Shown here piece after piece: positions 35,179 through 44,631 of a DNA stretch of 64,000 bases. The DNA comes from Streptomyces scabiei 87.22 (lineage in GTDB: Bacteria > Actinomycetota > Actinomycetes > Streptomycetales > Streptomycetaceae). The stretch is from positions 1,116,001 through 1,180,000 of the forward strand of contig NC_013929.1 in the NCBI RefSeq assembly GCF_000091305.1, read 5' to 3'. Each line of letters begins with the position of its first letter. The first letter of the stretch is position 1. Below the pieces are notes generated by a model. It had not been told where the DNA came from. It did no database searches and worked only from the letters and a program-made list of their open reading frames with translations. Made by a program: the position numbers and the translations under genes.

Positions 35179-36555
35179 ATGAGCGCAACACCCCTTCCCT
35201 CGCGCCGGCTCTTCCTCGGCATGGCCGCGGCCGTGCCGCTGTCCACCACCGGCGTACTGACCCTCGGCAACCAGTCGGCGAGCGCCGCGACGACCTCCCC
35301 GTTCGTCATGGCCTACTTCACCCAGTCACCGAGAAACCTCGGCACGGACTACGGCCTGCACCTCGCCGTCAGCACCGACGCGCTGCAGTGGATGCCGCTG
35401 AACCAGAACAACCCCGTCGTGACCCCGACCGCCGGCGACGGCGGTCTGCGCGACCCCTTCATCCTGCCCAGGCAGGACGGCACCTACGTCGTCATGGCGA
35501 CCAACCTGAAGGGCACCGACTGGACCAGGAAGACCCCGTACATCCACGTCTGGGACTCCGCCGACCTGCGCTCCTTCGACAACTACCGCCTGCTGAAACT
35601 GCACGACATGGCCACCCACACCTGGGCGCCCGAAGCCTTCTGGGACCCCTCCCGCGGCCAGTACGCACTCATCTACTCGGCCGTGAACAGCAGCGGCCAC
35701 AACGTGATCATGGTGAATTACACGACGGACTTCCAGACGGTGACGGCACCGCAGGTCTTCTTCGACCCGGGCTACGACATCATCGACGGCACCCTGGCCA
35801 AGGACGTGAACGGCGTCAACTACCTGTACTACAAGGGCCGCAACAGCCTGGTCGGTGCGAGGTCCACCTCCCTCGCGCCCGGCAGCTTCACCCAGTTCAC
35901 CTCGGGCCTGGCGCCGCAGGGTGGCATCGAGGGCCCCATCCTCACCGAGGCCTCCGGCACCTGGTACCTGTGGGGCGACGCCAACGCGCTCTTCTACGCC
36001 TACCAGACCGACGACCTCTCCACCGGCACCTGGACCGCCACCGACCGGCGCGTCCACACCCAGCCGCTGAACTCCAAGCACGCCGACATCAAGCCGATCC
36101 CCCAGACGGTGTACGACAACATGATCACCAAGTGGGGAAAGCCTGCCTGGAACCGGCTGAAGTCCTACAACTTCCCCGACAGATACTGGCGGCAGGTCGA
36201 TTCCCTCGGCCGCATCGACCCGTACCCGTTCGACCCCTACACCGACTCGCAATGGAAGCTGGTGCCGGGGCTGGCCGACCCCTCCGGCGTCTCCTTCCAG
36301 TCCGTCAACCAGCCGACCCGCTACCTACGGCACGCTTACTACCAGCTGCGACTGGACGCCAACGACGGCACCACACTGTTCGCCCAGGACGCCACCTTCC
36401 ACAGAACCGCCGGGCTCGCCGACCCGTCCTGGTCGTCGTTCCGCTCGCACAACCACCCGGACCGCTACATCCGCCACTTCAACTACGCGTTGCGCATCGA
36501 CCCGATCTCCACCGCCACCGGCAGGGGCGACGCCACGTTCTCCGTCTGGTACTGA
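35179..36555 (+). CDS. Secreted GH43 glycosidase with CBM42 module
   Basis: 458 residues from the ATG at 35179 (GGAGG eight bases upstream). The leader LPSRRLFLGMAAAVPLS is Tat-like. The propeller domain shows GGLRDPFILPRQDG, HTWAPEAFWDPSRG and GGIEGPILTE acidic motifs of GH43; it differs clearly from the first GH43 here and probably takes a different linkage. The last ~135 residues form CBM42 (KSYNFPDRYWRQVDSLGRID, TRYLRHAYYQLRLD, DRYIRHFNYALRID). Third member of the arabinan set. Confidence 0.9.
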   Translation: MSATPLPSRRLFLGMAAAVPLSTTGVLTLGNQSASAATTSPFVMAYFTQSPRNLGTDYGLHLAVSTDALQWMPLNQNNPVVTPTAGDGGLRDPFILPRQDGTYVVMATNLKGTDWTRKTPYIHVWDSADLRSFDNYRLLKLHDMATHTWAPEAFWDPSRGQYALIYSAVNSSGHNVIMVNYTTDFQTVTAPQVFFDPGYDIIDGTLAKDVNGVNYLYYKGRNSLVGARSTSLAPGSFTQFTSGLAPQGGIEGPILTEASGTWYLWGDANALFYAYQTDDLSTGTWTATDRRVHTQPLNSKHADIKPIPQTVYDNMITKWGKPAWNRLKSYNFPDRYWRQVDSLGRIDPYPFDPYTDSQWKLVPGLADPSGVSFQSVNQPTRYLRHAYYQLRLDANDGTTLFAQDATFHRTAGLADPSWSSFRSHNHPDRYIRHFNYALRIDPISTATGRGDATFSVWY

Positions 36556-36970
36556 GCTTGGGCGAGACTCCCCCGACCGCCTTCCGCCCTGCGGGTCAGC
36601 GCACTCTCCCCCGCCGAGACCACGGTCACCGTCACGGCGGCAGTTGTTGTGGCCAGGGCCACGGCTCCGGCGATGGTCAGCCGAACCTGCCACGGGGACC
36701 TGCGCCTAACGAAGCGTCACCGGTCCGTCCGCCCATGAACCCGGATGCGACGACGGCCTACGGGCATTTCACGGCTACGGGCACGTGGCCGAGTGCCGCG
36801 ACGTGCCCGTCCCGGCCGCGGTGCTCCTCCGTCGGGTCGAGGCCCACCAGGGGCACGCGGCTGCGTCCAACGTGCCGGGCGGCTGCCGGTTCGAGGTCCG
36901 TCTGCCTGCGGCGGTCTGGGGTCGGGGGGGAACGATCGGTGATGGATCGAAAGGAGCGGACCGGCCGGAC
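36556..36970. other. Intergenic stretch between convergent genes
   Basis: 415 bp with no gene. A 10-bp inverted repeat (ACGGGCACGT, 36777-36786, and its complement at 36801-36810) could end transcription of the epimerase gene, though it lies about 160 bp from its stop. No obvious hairpin directly follows the GH43 gene. Confidence 0.4.
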
Positions 36971-38023
36971 TCACCCGGCTCGCAGGGGTGCCGCGGCGAA
37001 CTCCGCCATCCCCTCCGCGAAGGCGACCTGCGGCTTCCACCCCAGTTCCTCGCGGAGACGTCGTGAGGAAGCCGTGATGTGGCGGACGTCGCCGAGCCGG
37101 AACTCCCCGGTGACGACCGGTACCCGGTCGCCGTACGACGCGGCCAGCGCGGTGGCCATCTCCCCCACGGTGTGCGGCTCGCCGCTGCCGACGTTGTACG
37201 CCCGCAGGCCGCCCTCCGGAAGGCCGCGCACACCGTCGAGCGCGGCGAGGTTGGCCCCCGCCACGTCCCGGACGTGTACGAAGTCCCGCCGCTGGCCGCC
37301 GTCCTCGAACACGCGCGGGACCTCCCCGCGCGCCAGCGCGGACCGGAACAGGGACGCGACGCCGGCGTACGGAGTGTCGCGCGGCATGCCGGGGCCGTAG
37401 ACGTTGTGGTAGCGCAGGGCGGACGCCCTGCCGCCCGTCGCCCGCGCCCACGCGGCGGCCAGATGTTCCTGGGCGAGCTTCGTGGCGGCGTACACATTGC
37501 GCGGGTCCGCGGGCGCGTCCTCGTCGACCAGCCCGCCGGTGAGCGGCTCACCGCAGTGCGGACACGGCGGTTCGAAGCGCCCCGCCTCCAGGTCCGCCAC
37601 CAGGCGCGGCCCCGGCCGGACCACGCCGTGCCGGGAGCATGCGTAGTGTCCCTCGCCGTACACCACCATCGAACCTGCCAGCACCAGATGCCTCACCCCG
37701 GCCTCCGCCATGCCCGCCAGCAGCACCGCGGTGCCGAGATCGTTGCAACCGACGTAGTCGGGCGCGTCGGCGAAGTCCTTGCCGAGGCCGACCATCGCGG
37801 CCTGGTGGCAGACGGCGCCCACGCCCCGCAAGGCGTCGGTGACGGCTGCCTTGTCACGGACGTCGGCGTGCCGCCAGTCCACCCCGGGAGGGATCTGCGG
37901 CGCGGTGCGGTGGGCGGCGGGCAGCAGTGCGTCGAGGACGCGCACCGTGTGCCCGGCGCCGATGAGGGCGGTGACGACGTGCGAGCCGATGAAGCCCGCA
38001 CCTCCGGTGACCAGGATCAACAT
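36971..38023 (-). CDS. NAD-dependent sugar-nucleotide epimerase/dehydratase with a Cys-rich insertion
   Basis: 350 residues from the ATG at 38023. Extended SDR: nucleotide-binding VTGGAGFIGSHV, catalytic Ser region LAGSMVVYGEG, and YxxxK in NVYAATKLAQEH. Near residues 128-165 there is an insertion with cysteines and histidine (HYACSRHG and CPHCGEPL) that looks like a small zinc-binding site, as in a subset of actinobacterial 4-epimerases and dTDP-rhamnose epimerase-like enzymes. It probably modifies a nucleotide sugar for surface glycans or a natural product. No glycosyltransferase is adjacent. A small membrane protein lies 52 bp upstream, same strand. Confidence 0.85.
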   Translation of the reverse strand: MLILVTGGAGFIGSHVVTALIGAGHTVRVLDALLPAAHRTAPQIPPGVDWRHADVRDKAAVTDALRGVGAVCHQAAMVGLGKDFADAPDYVGCNDLGTAVLLAGMAEAGVRHLVLAGSMVVYGEGHYACSRHGVVRPGPRLVADLEAGRFEPPCPHCGEPLTGGLVDEDAPADPRNVYAATKLAQEHLAAAWARATGGRASALRYHNVYGPGMPRDTPYAGVASLFRSALARGEVPRVFEDGGQRRDFVHVRDVAGANLAALDGVRGLPEGGLRAYNVGSGEPHTVGEMATALAASYGDRVPVVTGEFRLGDVRHITASSRRLREELGWKPQVAFAEGMAEFAAAPLRAG

Positions 38024-38075
38024 GCTCCGACCGTAGGACCGTCCATCCGCTCGCGGGCCGATCGTCTCGGGAATG

Positions 38076-38714
38076 TCAGCGGTTCGTAAGCCTTTCAGCG
38101 GCTCGCAGCACTTCGGTTCGTGCCGTGTCCTTCGGCGACCGGTACGTCGCCACCGTCAGCAGGGTGAAGGCGACGGCGAAGCCGAGCATGGTGAACACGC
38201 CCCGCGGCCAGAAGATGTGGCTGTCGACGAAGAACCAGCAGGCGGCGAGGAGCACCACGGACCCCGGCAGGATCCGTGCCCCATGTCGGCGCCACAGCAC
38301 CGCGCACGTGGCGAGGCAGGCCACGGCCAGCGCGTACACCCCCGTCCGGCCCAACTCACCGCCGACCGCGAACAGCCGCCCGGCCGCACCTCGGATGCCG
38401 TGATCCACCACGGTGCCGGCCGAGATCCCCGCCACCGCGTCGAGCCCCGAGTAGTACGCCGCGTAGACCAGGCACCCGGACCACGCGAGCACCGTCAAGG
38501 CACCCTCGGCATCCCTGCCGGGCCTGCCCCACAACGGGACGATCAGGCCGAGCGCCAGAAGGGGGAACACGGGCAGCAGGGCGATGTGCAGCCCCGCCCA
38601 GTGACCTGCCGTCGCCGTCGTCAGATGCCGCGGATGCAGCAGACCCGCGACGGCCAGTGTCAGTGGCGCGGCCGTCACCAGCGCCGTCGTACGAAGAACA
38701 CGGAGGGATCGCAT
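38076..38714 (-). CDS. Integral membrane protein of unknown function
   Basis: 212 residues from the ATG at 38714. Five or six hydrophobic helices (LVTAAPLTLAVAGLL, IALLPVFPLLALGLIVPLWG, YALAVACLATCAVLW, SVVLLAACWFFVDSHIFWP, VFTMLGFAVAFTLLTVATY). The HxxDSHIFWP and HPRHLTTATAGHWAGLH stretches are conserved-looking. No known catalytic family recognised. It is followed by the epimerase gene and may form an operon with it. Confidence 0.75.
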   Translation of the reverse strand: MRSLRVLRTTALVTAAPLTLAVAGLLHPRHLTTATAGHWAGLHIALLPVFPLLALGLIVPLWGRPGRDAEGALTVLAWSGCLVYAAYYSGLDAVAGISAGTVVDHGIRGAAGRLFAVGGELGRTGVYALAVACLATCAVLWRRHGARILPGSVVLLAACWFFVDSHIFWPRGVFTMLGFAVAFTLLTVATYRSPKDTARTEVLRAAERLTNR

Positions 38715-39080
38715 CCGGTCACCGTAGGAGGCCCCCCGCCCAGCGACACCGTCCGGCGGGAAGGCGTAAGACACCCGTAAGACGGCGCGACGCGGGTCCC
38801 CGCCCTCCTCAGGTCGGCGGCCGCCGACGGCGGGTGGGTTCCCGCGCGGCCAGGACGAGCACCGTCGCAGCGGCCACCGAATTCGAGGAACCCGGGCCTT
38901 CCACCTCCTGGCAGCGGAAACGCTCGCCGTAGACTCCCGTGCAGCGGCACTCCCGCCCGGACTCCGTACGAGCAGGGCCACGCGGGCGGGCGGCACCACA
39001 CCGTCCGTGAACCATGACGAAATGCTGACGTCCGCGTCGGTCCCGGGCCCGGCCGCGGCCGTCCGGCCTGACGTTCCCCT
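38715..39080. other. Divergent intergenic region, no gene seen
   Basis: 366 bp between two oppositely oriented membrane-protein genes. It must carry two promoters, but I see no clear consensus. Frames across it are shadow-like. Confidence 0.35.
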
Positions 39081-40473
39081 GTGAACCGTGATCTCCGCCG
39101 CGACCTGTACGCGGTCGCCGCCGCCGCACTGCTCGTTGTGACGGCCGCGCTGGTCGGTGTCGCCATCAAGCGGTCGAAGGACGTCCTCCACGTCGGCTGG
39201 CCGCCCCTGTACGCCAACTGGCTTCCCCACATCGGCCCCGGCACCCCGGCAGCGCTGACCGTCGCGGCGGTCGTCGTGGCGGTACGGCCCCACCGTCGCC
39301 GCACGCCTGCCCTGGCGCCGCCTGCTGCTCGCCGCCTGGGCCACCGCCACGGCGTGGACGTTCTCGCTCGCCCTCGTCGACGGCTGGCACCGGGGCATCG
39401 CCCGGCGGCTCACCACCCGGTACGAGTACCTCCAGGTCATCGACCGCTTCGACGACATCCCCGCGACCCTCCGGGACTTCACGAACCACATCCTGGTCAC
39501 ATCCGCCGACCACTGGCCCCCGCACGTCGCCGGACATCCCCCGGGCGCCACCCTCACCTTCGTCCTCCTGGACCGGATCGGCCTGGGCGGAGGCGCCTGG
39601 GCCGGCGTATGGGCCGTCACCACCGGGGCCACCACGGCGGTCGCCGTCCTCGTCGCCACGAGAAGCCTGGCCGATGAAACCCTGGCCCGCCGAGCGGCAC
39701 CCTTCCTCGCGCTCGCGCCCGCCGCCGTGTGGATGGGGACGTCGGCCGACGGCTACTTCGCGGCCGTCGCCGCGTGGTTCGTAGCCCTCGTCGCACTCGC
39801 GGCGACGGCAAGGACGATCCGCCGGTCGTGCACCGCCGCGTTCGGTGCGGGCCTGGTGTTCGGCCTGATCTGCTACCTCTCGTACGGGCTCACGCTGTTC
39901 GCGGTGATCGGGGCGGGGGTGCTGGTCCTCGGGCGAAGGAGGCTCAGGGCACTGCCCTTCCTGATTGCGGGAACCGCCGTCGTACCGCTGGCCTTCACAC
40001 TCGTGGGCTTCGACTGGTGGGAGGCGTACCACCCGCTCGTCGAACGCTACTACCAGGGAGCGGGCGGGTTCAGACCGTACGGCTACTGGGTGTGGGCGAA
40101 CCTCGCCTGCACCGTACTGGTCGTGGGCCCGGCCACGGTGGCGGGGCTGCGGCGGATCGCGGCCCTGGTCGTCCGGGAGCGCGCACGCCTCCTGCCGATC
40201 CGGGCACGCACACGCTCCTTGTCCGTCGCCGTCGAGACCACACCCCGGCACACCTCCGAAGTCCGCCTGGCCCTGCTGGTACTCCTCGCTCTGGGCGCAC
40301 TCCTCGTCGCCGGCCTGTCGGGTATGAGCAAGGCAGAGACCGAACGGATCTGGCTGCCCTTCGCCGTGTGGCTGCTCGCGGCAGGCGCCCTGCTCCCCCG
40401 GCCCCGCGCCTGGCTGGCCGCCCAGGCCGTACTCGCGCTGCTCCTCAACCACCTCCTGCTCACCGGCTGGTGA
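39081..40473 (+). pseudogene. Frameshifted multi-pass membrane protein (glycosyltransferase-C-like topology)
   Basis: From the GTG at 39081 the first ~65 residues read as membrane protein (DLYAVAAAALLVVTAALVGV, KRSKDVLHVGWPPLYANWLP). Near 39270-39290 the sensible reading moves to the +1 frame and stays there to 40473 (RLPWRRLLLAAWATATAW, HIGP upstream, HPPGATLTFVLLDRIGLG, then ten or so helices ending LLLNHLLLTGW). The combined protein would be about 460 residues with 10-12 helices, periplasmic loops with DHWPPHVAGHPPG, and a topology like GT-C or hypothetical integral membrane proteins of Streptomyces. Either a true single-base mutation or a sequence error separates the parts. Confidence 0.7.
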
Positions 40474-40517
40474 AGGTCCGGACCGGCACGCAGGCCGTCC
40501 GGAGGAGCAGCGGACGA

Positions 40518-41186
40518 TCAATCGGCACCCGCGGTGACCAACGTCTTCGCGCTGTTTCGTGTGGCCGCGTGGGCCAGCGCCTCGAGCCCGCTCGTGATCG
40601 GATAGCGCGCGGTGACCATCGGAGTCAGGTCGATTCGGCCCACCGCCTGGAGAGCGATGACGGGGTCGAAGCCACCCAGATGCCCCATGCTGAAGCTGTG
40701 TGTGGTGCCGTTCACCATGGTCACGATCGGATGCATCGGCGCGGCGGGGCCGCCGACCCCCAGATGGACCACGTGCCCGCCGACCGCGACAATCCGCTCG
40801 GCCTCGGGCAGAACCTCCGCTGCCGCGCCGGTGGCGTCGACGACCACATCGAAACCGCGGCCGTCGGTGGCGTCACGCAGTTCGTCGGCCAGTTCGCGGC
40901 CTCGCTCTCCGCTCAGGACCCGGTCGGCTCCCATTCTGCCGGCGATGGCCGCCCGGTCCGCAGCGGGTTCAGTCGCCACGACGAGGTTCGCTCCTGCCCC
41001 CCGGGCCAGGGCGACAGCGGCCAGACCGAGCGGCCCGCAGCCGAAGACCGCCACGTCGGCCCCCGGCGCGAGATGACGATCGGCCCTGAACAGGGCGAGG
41101 TAGGCGACGGCCTTCCGCCTGGTCCTCCCGCAGCCGACTTCGGGCAGGGCCGTCGGCTTTGATGCCTTGCTGCCCGAGCGCCCCAC
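40518..41186 (-). pseudogene. Truncated zinc-type alcohol dehydrogenase (C-terminal half)
   Basis: Only the nucleotide-binding half is present: DVAVFGCGPLGLAAVALARG (Rossmann motif), GFDVVVDATGAAAEVL, and the end SGLEALAHAATRNSAKTLV. The N-terminal half with the catalytic zinc ligands (Cys, His-Glu, Cys) is missing, and similarity starts only near 41115, after which the frame runs into unrelated sequence. It cannot be a working dehydrogenase. It lies next to the dormancy-type gene set, just past its left end. Confidence 0.75.
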
Positions 41187-41222
41187 TGCCCGGAAGAATC
41201 AGAGGATGCGCGGCCCGGCCGT

Positions 41223-42776
41223 TCACGGGAGAGAAGATCCGGCGCCTCGGTCCTGGTCCGGTTCCGCCGAGGGCCGGCGGAACACCGGGGCCTGGTCCGT
41301 ACCCCACGGTCGTACGGCGGCGAGCGCGCGGGAGACCGCGGATTCCAGCGGACCGCTGGTGTCGACCACGACGGCGTCGGGCCAGGGAGGTTCCCGCGCC
41401 GCGAGCGCGTCGGCGACGCCGAGGTCCGCGTCGGACGGCCCGGGGGAGCGCGTGCTCAGGCGTGCCGCGGCGACCTCGTCCGGCACCTGACAGTGCAGGG
41501 CCACCAGATCGGCGCAGGTGCGCTCGGCCACCCTCCCCGCCGCCGCACGCAGCTCCGCGGCGGACCAGGTGGCGTCCAGGACGACGGACTCGCCACGCGA
41601 CAACAGGGCCGCCGCTCGGTCGAGCAGGATGTCGTAGGTCCTGGCCGTCCACTCCGGTGTGTACAGCCCCTCCTCGTACGCGGCCGGCGCAGGGCTCTCC
41701 GGCGGTATGCCCGCGAGCTCCTTGCGGAGGCGGTCGCTGCTGAGCAGGGTGACGCCCAGCCGGTCCGCCAGGGCGCCGGAGAGAGTGGACTTCCCGCTGC
41801 CGGGCAGCCCGCCTACGAGTGTCAGGCCGACAGCGGAGGTACGCAGGTGGCGCAGAGTCGTCGAGACCAGACGCCGTGCCGCCGACCGGACCCCCGGCGC
41901 GCCCTGTTCCGCCTGGATGAGGGACACCTTCGCCCTCACGAACGCGCGATAGGCGACATAGTGGTGCCACAGCGACGGCGGCGCGGGGTCACCCGAGTAC
42001 TCGCCGTACCGGGCGAGGAAACGGGCCGCCGCCGCCGGGGCGCCGAGCTGTTCCAGGTCCATGGCGAGGAACGCGGCGTCGTCGAGCCCGTCGACGTAGC
42101 GCAGGTGGTCGTCGAACTCCAGGCAGTCCAGGACACGGGGACCGTCGTCCAGGCAGAAGATGTCCTCGGCGAGCAGGTCGCCGTGCCCGTCGACCACTCG
42201 CCGCTGCTCGATACGGGAGTCGAACAGCGCCTCGCGGCCGGCGAGATAGCGGCGCACCAGCCGCTGGACCTCGGGCACACCGTCGAAGCCGGAGCCACCC
42301 TCGGTCGTCGCGCGGACCTGCTCGAAGCTCGCCTCCCAGCGTGACGCCAGCGCGTCCCTGGTTCCCTGCTCGTCCACGTCGCGGCCGCGGGGCGCGGTCG
42401 CATGCCAGGCGGCGAGGCGCCGAGCCACGGCACGCAGGACCTCGTCGACATCGGCGCCCGCCCGCACCAGCGCGGACAGGCGACGGCCCGCCGGCATGCG
42501 GCGCATGACCACGAGCGGTTCGGACACCTCGGCGTCAGGGGCGACGACCTCGCCGACGCCCAGGTAGACATCCGGTGCGAAGCGGCGGTTGAGCGCCACT
42601 TCGCGTACGCAGGCCGCCCGTCGTGCCTGCCGGTCGGTGTAGTCCACAAAACCCAGATCGACAGCCTTCTTGACCTTGTAGGCGCGATCACCCGCGAAGA
42701 ACACGATCGCGGTGTGGGTCTCGGCCACCTCCGCGCGTGGCGGCGGCTGCTCCCCCGGGGCTCCGGTTTCACTCAT
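41223..42776 (-). CDS. Bifunctional phosphotransferase/AAA ATP-binding protein (Rv2004c-like)
   Basis: 517 residues from the ATG at 42776, which overlaps the upstream USP stop by 8 bp, so the two are translationally coupled. The N-terminal half is aminoglycoside-phosphotransferase-like (YKVKKAVDLGFVDYTD, VVDGHGDLLAEDIFCLDD with the catalytic Asp region, VLDCLEFDDHLRY). The C-terminal half is a P-loop kinase (VGGLPGSGKSTLSGALADRL; ATWSAAELRAAAG). This domain order is that of M. tuberculosis Rv2004c, a DosR-regulon gene that also sits beside a USP gene (Rv2005c). Substrate unknown. Confidence 0.85.
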   Translation of the reverse strand: MSETGAPGEQPPPRAEVAETHTAIVFFAGDRAYKVKKAVDLGFVDYTDRQARRAACVREVALNRRFAPDVYLGVGEVVAPDAEVSEPLVVMRRMPAGRRLSALVRAGADVDEVLRAVARRLAAWHATAPRGRDVDEQGTRDALASRWEASFEQVRATTEGGSGFDGVPEVQRLVRRYLAGREALFDSRIEQRRVVDGHGDLLAEDIFCLDDGPRVLDCLEFDDHLRYVDGLDDAAFLAMDLEQLGAPAAAARFLARYGEYSGDPAPPSLWHHYVAYRAFVRAKVSLIQAEQGAPGVRSAARRLVSTTLRHLRTSAVGLTLVGGLPGSGKSTLSGALADRLGVTLLSSDRLRKELAGIPPESPAPAAYEEGLYTPEWTARTYDILLDRAAALLSRGESVVLDATWSAAELRAAAGRVAERTCADLVALHCQVPDEVAAARLSTRSPGPSDADLGVADALAAREPPWPDAVVVDTSGPLESAVSRALAAVRPWGTDQAPVFRRPSAEPDQDRGAGSSLP

Positions 42777-43638
42777 GAGGGACGACGGCGACGGGGCAGC
42801 GGCCGTGATGGAGGGCCGCATGAGCCACATGGTCGAGATGGTGCGTCGCGCCGTGCCGGTGCGCCCGTCGTCCGACGACCAGCAGCGCGGCCCCCTTCGC
42901 CGCGTGCACGACGGCCTCGGCGGGGCTCGCGAGATGGATGCTGTCCGCCACCACCACCTGCGGGTACTTCTCGCGCCAGGGCCGCAGGACCCTGCTCAGC
43001 TCCTCCCCCGCCTCCCGCGACAGCTCCTCGCCGACCCCGTGGTCCACGCCCCAGGGCATGCGTGCGTGGAACGGCACGCTGCGCCCATGGACGGCGAGGA
43101 GGGCAGCGCCCCGCGCTGCGGCACTGTGGAACGCGAAGTCGAGCAGTTCGTCGGCGGACCCGCGCAGGTCCATCGCCACGACGATCCTGTCGGCAGGGGC
43201 GGCGTCCGGCTGCTCCTCGGTCGGCTCGGCGCGGACCAGGACCACGGGCCGCTCGGCCCGCGCCACTACCGGCATGCTGACGTCACCCATGAAGTAGCTC
43301 TCGGCGGACGCGAGTCCCCGTGAACCCAGCACCAGCATCTCGGACTCCGAGGCGGCGCGGAGCAGAGCCTCCTGGGCGTCGTCGGCGACGAGACTGCCGA
43401 CGACGGTCAGACCCGGGTGGCGTGCGCCCAGCTCCGTCTGGGCGGTGTGGACGAGGCGCTTGGCCCAGTAGTTCTGGTCGACTTCGGCGGGGGTGTGGGC
43501 CGGCTGCGGTGCCAGCAGCGGCCACGCGTGCAGCAGCCGAAGCGTGAGCCTGCGCCTCTCGGCCTCGTCGGCGGCCCAGCGGGCGGCGGCGAGGCTCGCG
43601 GGTGAACCGTCGAGGCCCACGGTGACGACTGGTTCCAT
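42769..43638 (-). CDS. Tandem universal stress protein (Rv2005c-like)
   Basis: 289 residues from the ATG at 43638. Two USP domains: the first has VVTVGLDGSPASLAAARWAA and LVLGSRGLASAESYFMGDVS, the second DRIVVAMDLRGSADELLDFA and VVGRRAHRHGATHHLDHVAH. The ATP-binding glycine pattern is recognisable in the first domain and less so in the second. USPs bind ATP and modulate growth arrest under stress; the tandem form is typical of the DosR regulon. First gene of a two-gene operon with the Rv2004c-like kinase. A DosR-like palindrome at 43910-43927 lies upstream. Confidence 0.88.
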   Translation of the reverse strand: MEPVVTVGLDGSPASLAAARWAADEAERRRLTLRLLHAWPLLAPQPAHTPAEVDQNYWAKRLVHTAQTELGARHPGLTVVGSLVADDAQEALLRAASESEMLVLGSRGLASAESYFMGDVSMPVVARAERPVVLVRAEPTEEQPDAAPADRIVVAMDLRGSADELLDFAFHSAAARGAALLAVHGRSVPFHARMPWGVDHGVGEELSREAGEELSRVLRPWREKYPQVVVADSIHLASPAEAVVHAAKGAALLVVGRRAHRHGATHHLDHVAHAALHHGRCPVAVVPHE

Positions 43639-44004
43639 GGCGGCGGCCTCCGTCTCGTACGAAGCTGGAGATGCGGGCGGACGAGGCGAACGAGTCCGCC
43701 GACCCACCCGCCCGAACCTGGTCGACACGCCGAGCGGCTGCGGCGCGCCGTCCTTCGAGGAGTACCGCAAACCCCGCGGGCGCGCATGTGGACCGAGGCC
43801 GACGACACGAGAGGCGACACGAAACTCCGGTGTGGGACAGCCCGCCGCCGCGCAGTCGGGTCGGATCCCGCGCAGTCGGATCCCGCGCAGGGCCGGAAGA
43901 CGCCAGGACAGGGACATTCGGCCCTATGACCGGAGACCGCCGGCATCCGAGGGTGGGACCAGGAGGACAGGGAGAACGACCAGCGAGCCGCTGGAGGCCG
44001 ACCC
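43639..44004. other. Divergent regulatory region between two stress operons
   Basis: 366 bp with no gene. It includes two tandem copies of TCGGATCCCGCGCAG-like sequence around 43861-43890 and the DosR-like palindrome described separately. It should hold promoters for the USP/kinase operon and the forward operon. Confidence 0.5.
43910..43927. promoter_or_regulatory. Candidate DosR/OsdR-type operator
   Basis: AGGGACATTCGGCCCTAT is an imperfect palindrome (GGGAC-N4-GGCCC) that closely resembles the mycobacterial DosR box pattern. It lies between two divergent operons of dormancy-type genes. Confidence 0.55.
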
Positions 44005-44604
44005 ATGACCGCACAAGGAACTCCGTACACGCCGGGCCCGCCCTCCCCGCGCGACAGGCTCAAAGGCCCGAACCCCCTGATGCGCCCGTCCGACAGGTTC
44101 GAGTCCTGGCTCCGGCGTTTTCTGCTGCTCGTGCTCGTGCTCGGGCTGCCGGTGGTCGCCTACAGCGCGGGGACGCGGGTGTACGCGTCGTCGGTGCGGA
44201 CCGTACAGGTCCAGAGGGCGGAGCGGCACGAGATCACGGCCCGGCTGGCGGAGGACCTGGAACGCGACAACAACGCGGCGAAACAGCTTGCGCGGGTCAG
44301 CTGGACCGATGAGAACGGCGGCATGCGCACCGGAGAGGCCCTCGTCAAGGCGGGGACGGACAAGGGCGCCTCGGTGCGCGTGTGGCTGGACCGTGACGGA
44401 AACCTCACCGCGCCCCCGATGAACACGCTGAACGCGAAGGCCTCCGGCTGGCTGGCGGGCGGCATGGCGGCCTTCGGCGTGGCCATGGGCTGTTACGCGG
44501 TCCGCTCGGGCACGCGCCTGCTGCTGGACCGCGGGAGGTACGCGCGGTGGGACGCCGACTGGGACAAGGTGGAGCCGCTGTGGTCCGCCCGCTTCCGTCG
44601 CTGA
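44005..44604 (+). CDS. Rv1733c-family membrane protein
   Basis: 199 residues from the ATG at 44005. Two transmembrane helices (FLLLVLVLGLPVVAYSAGT near residues 39-60 and GWLAGGMAAFGVAMGCYAV near 150-170) enclose an outside loop of about 85 residues. This is the Rv1733c topology, a DosR-regulated M. tuberculosis gene of unknown role. It is followed closely by pncB (27 bp) on the same strand, suggesting one operon through DUF1876 and perhaps Hsp20. Confidence 0.85.
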   Translation: MTAQGTPYTPGPPSPRDRLKGPNPLMRPSDRFESWLRRFLLLVLVLGLPVVAYSAGTRVYASSVRTVQVQRAERHEITARLAEDLERDNNAAKQLARVSWTDENGGMRTGEALVKAGTDKGASVRVWLDRDGNLTAPPMNTLNAKASGWLAGGMAAFGVAMGCYAVRSGTRLLLDRGRYARWDADWDKVEPLWSARFRR

Positions 44605-44631
44605 CGAACCGTGCGGGAGGAGGCAGCGGGA

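Noticed and set aside
32222..35191. A very long leftward open frame (near 990 codons) opposite the arabinan genes
   Set aside because: It is antisense to two enzymes with clear catalytic motifs and has the Val/Gly/Asp-rich composition of a GC-driven shadow frame.
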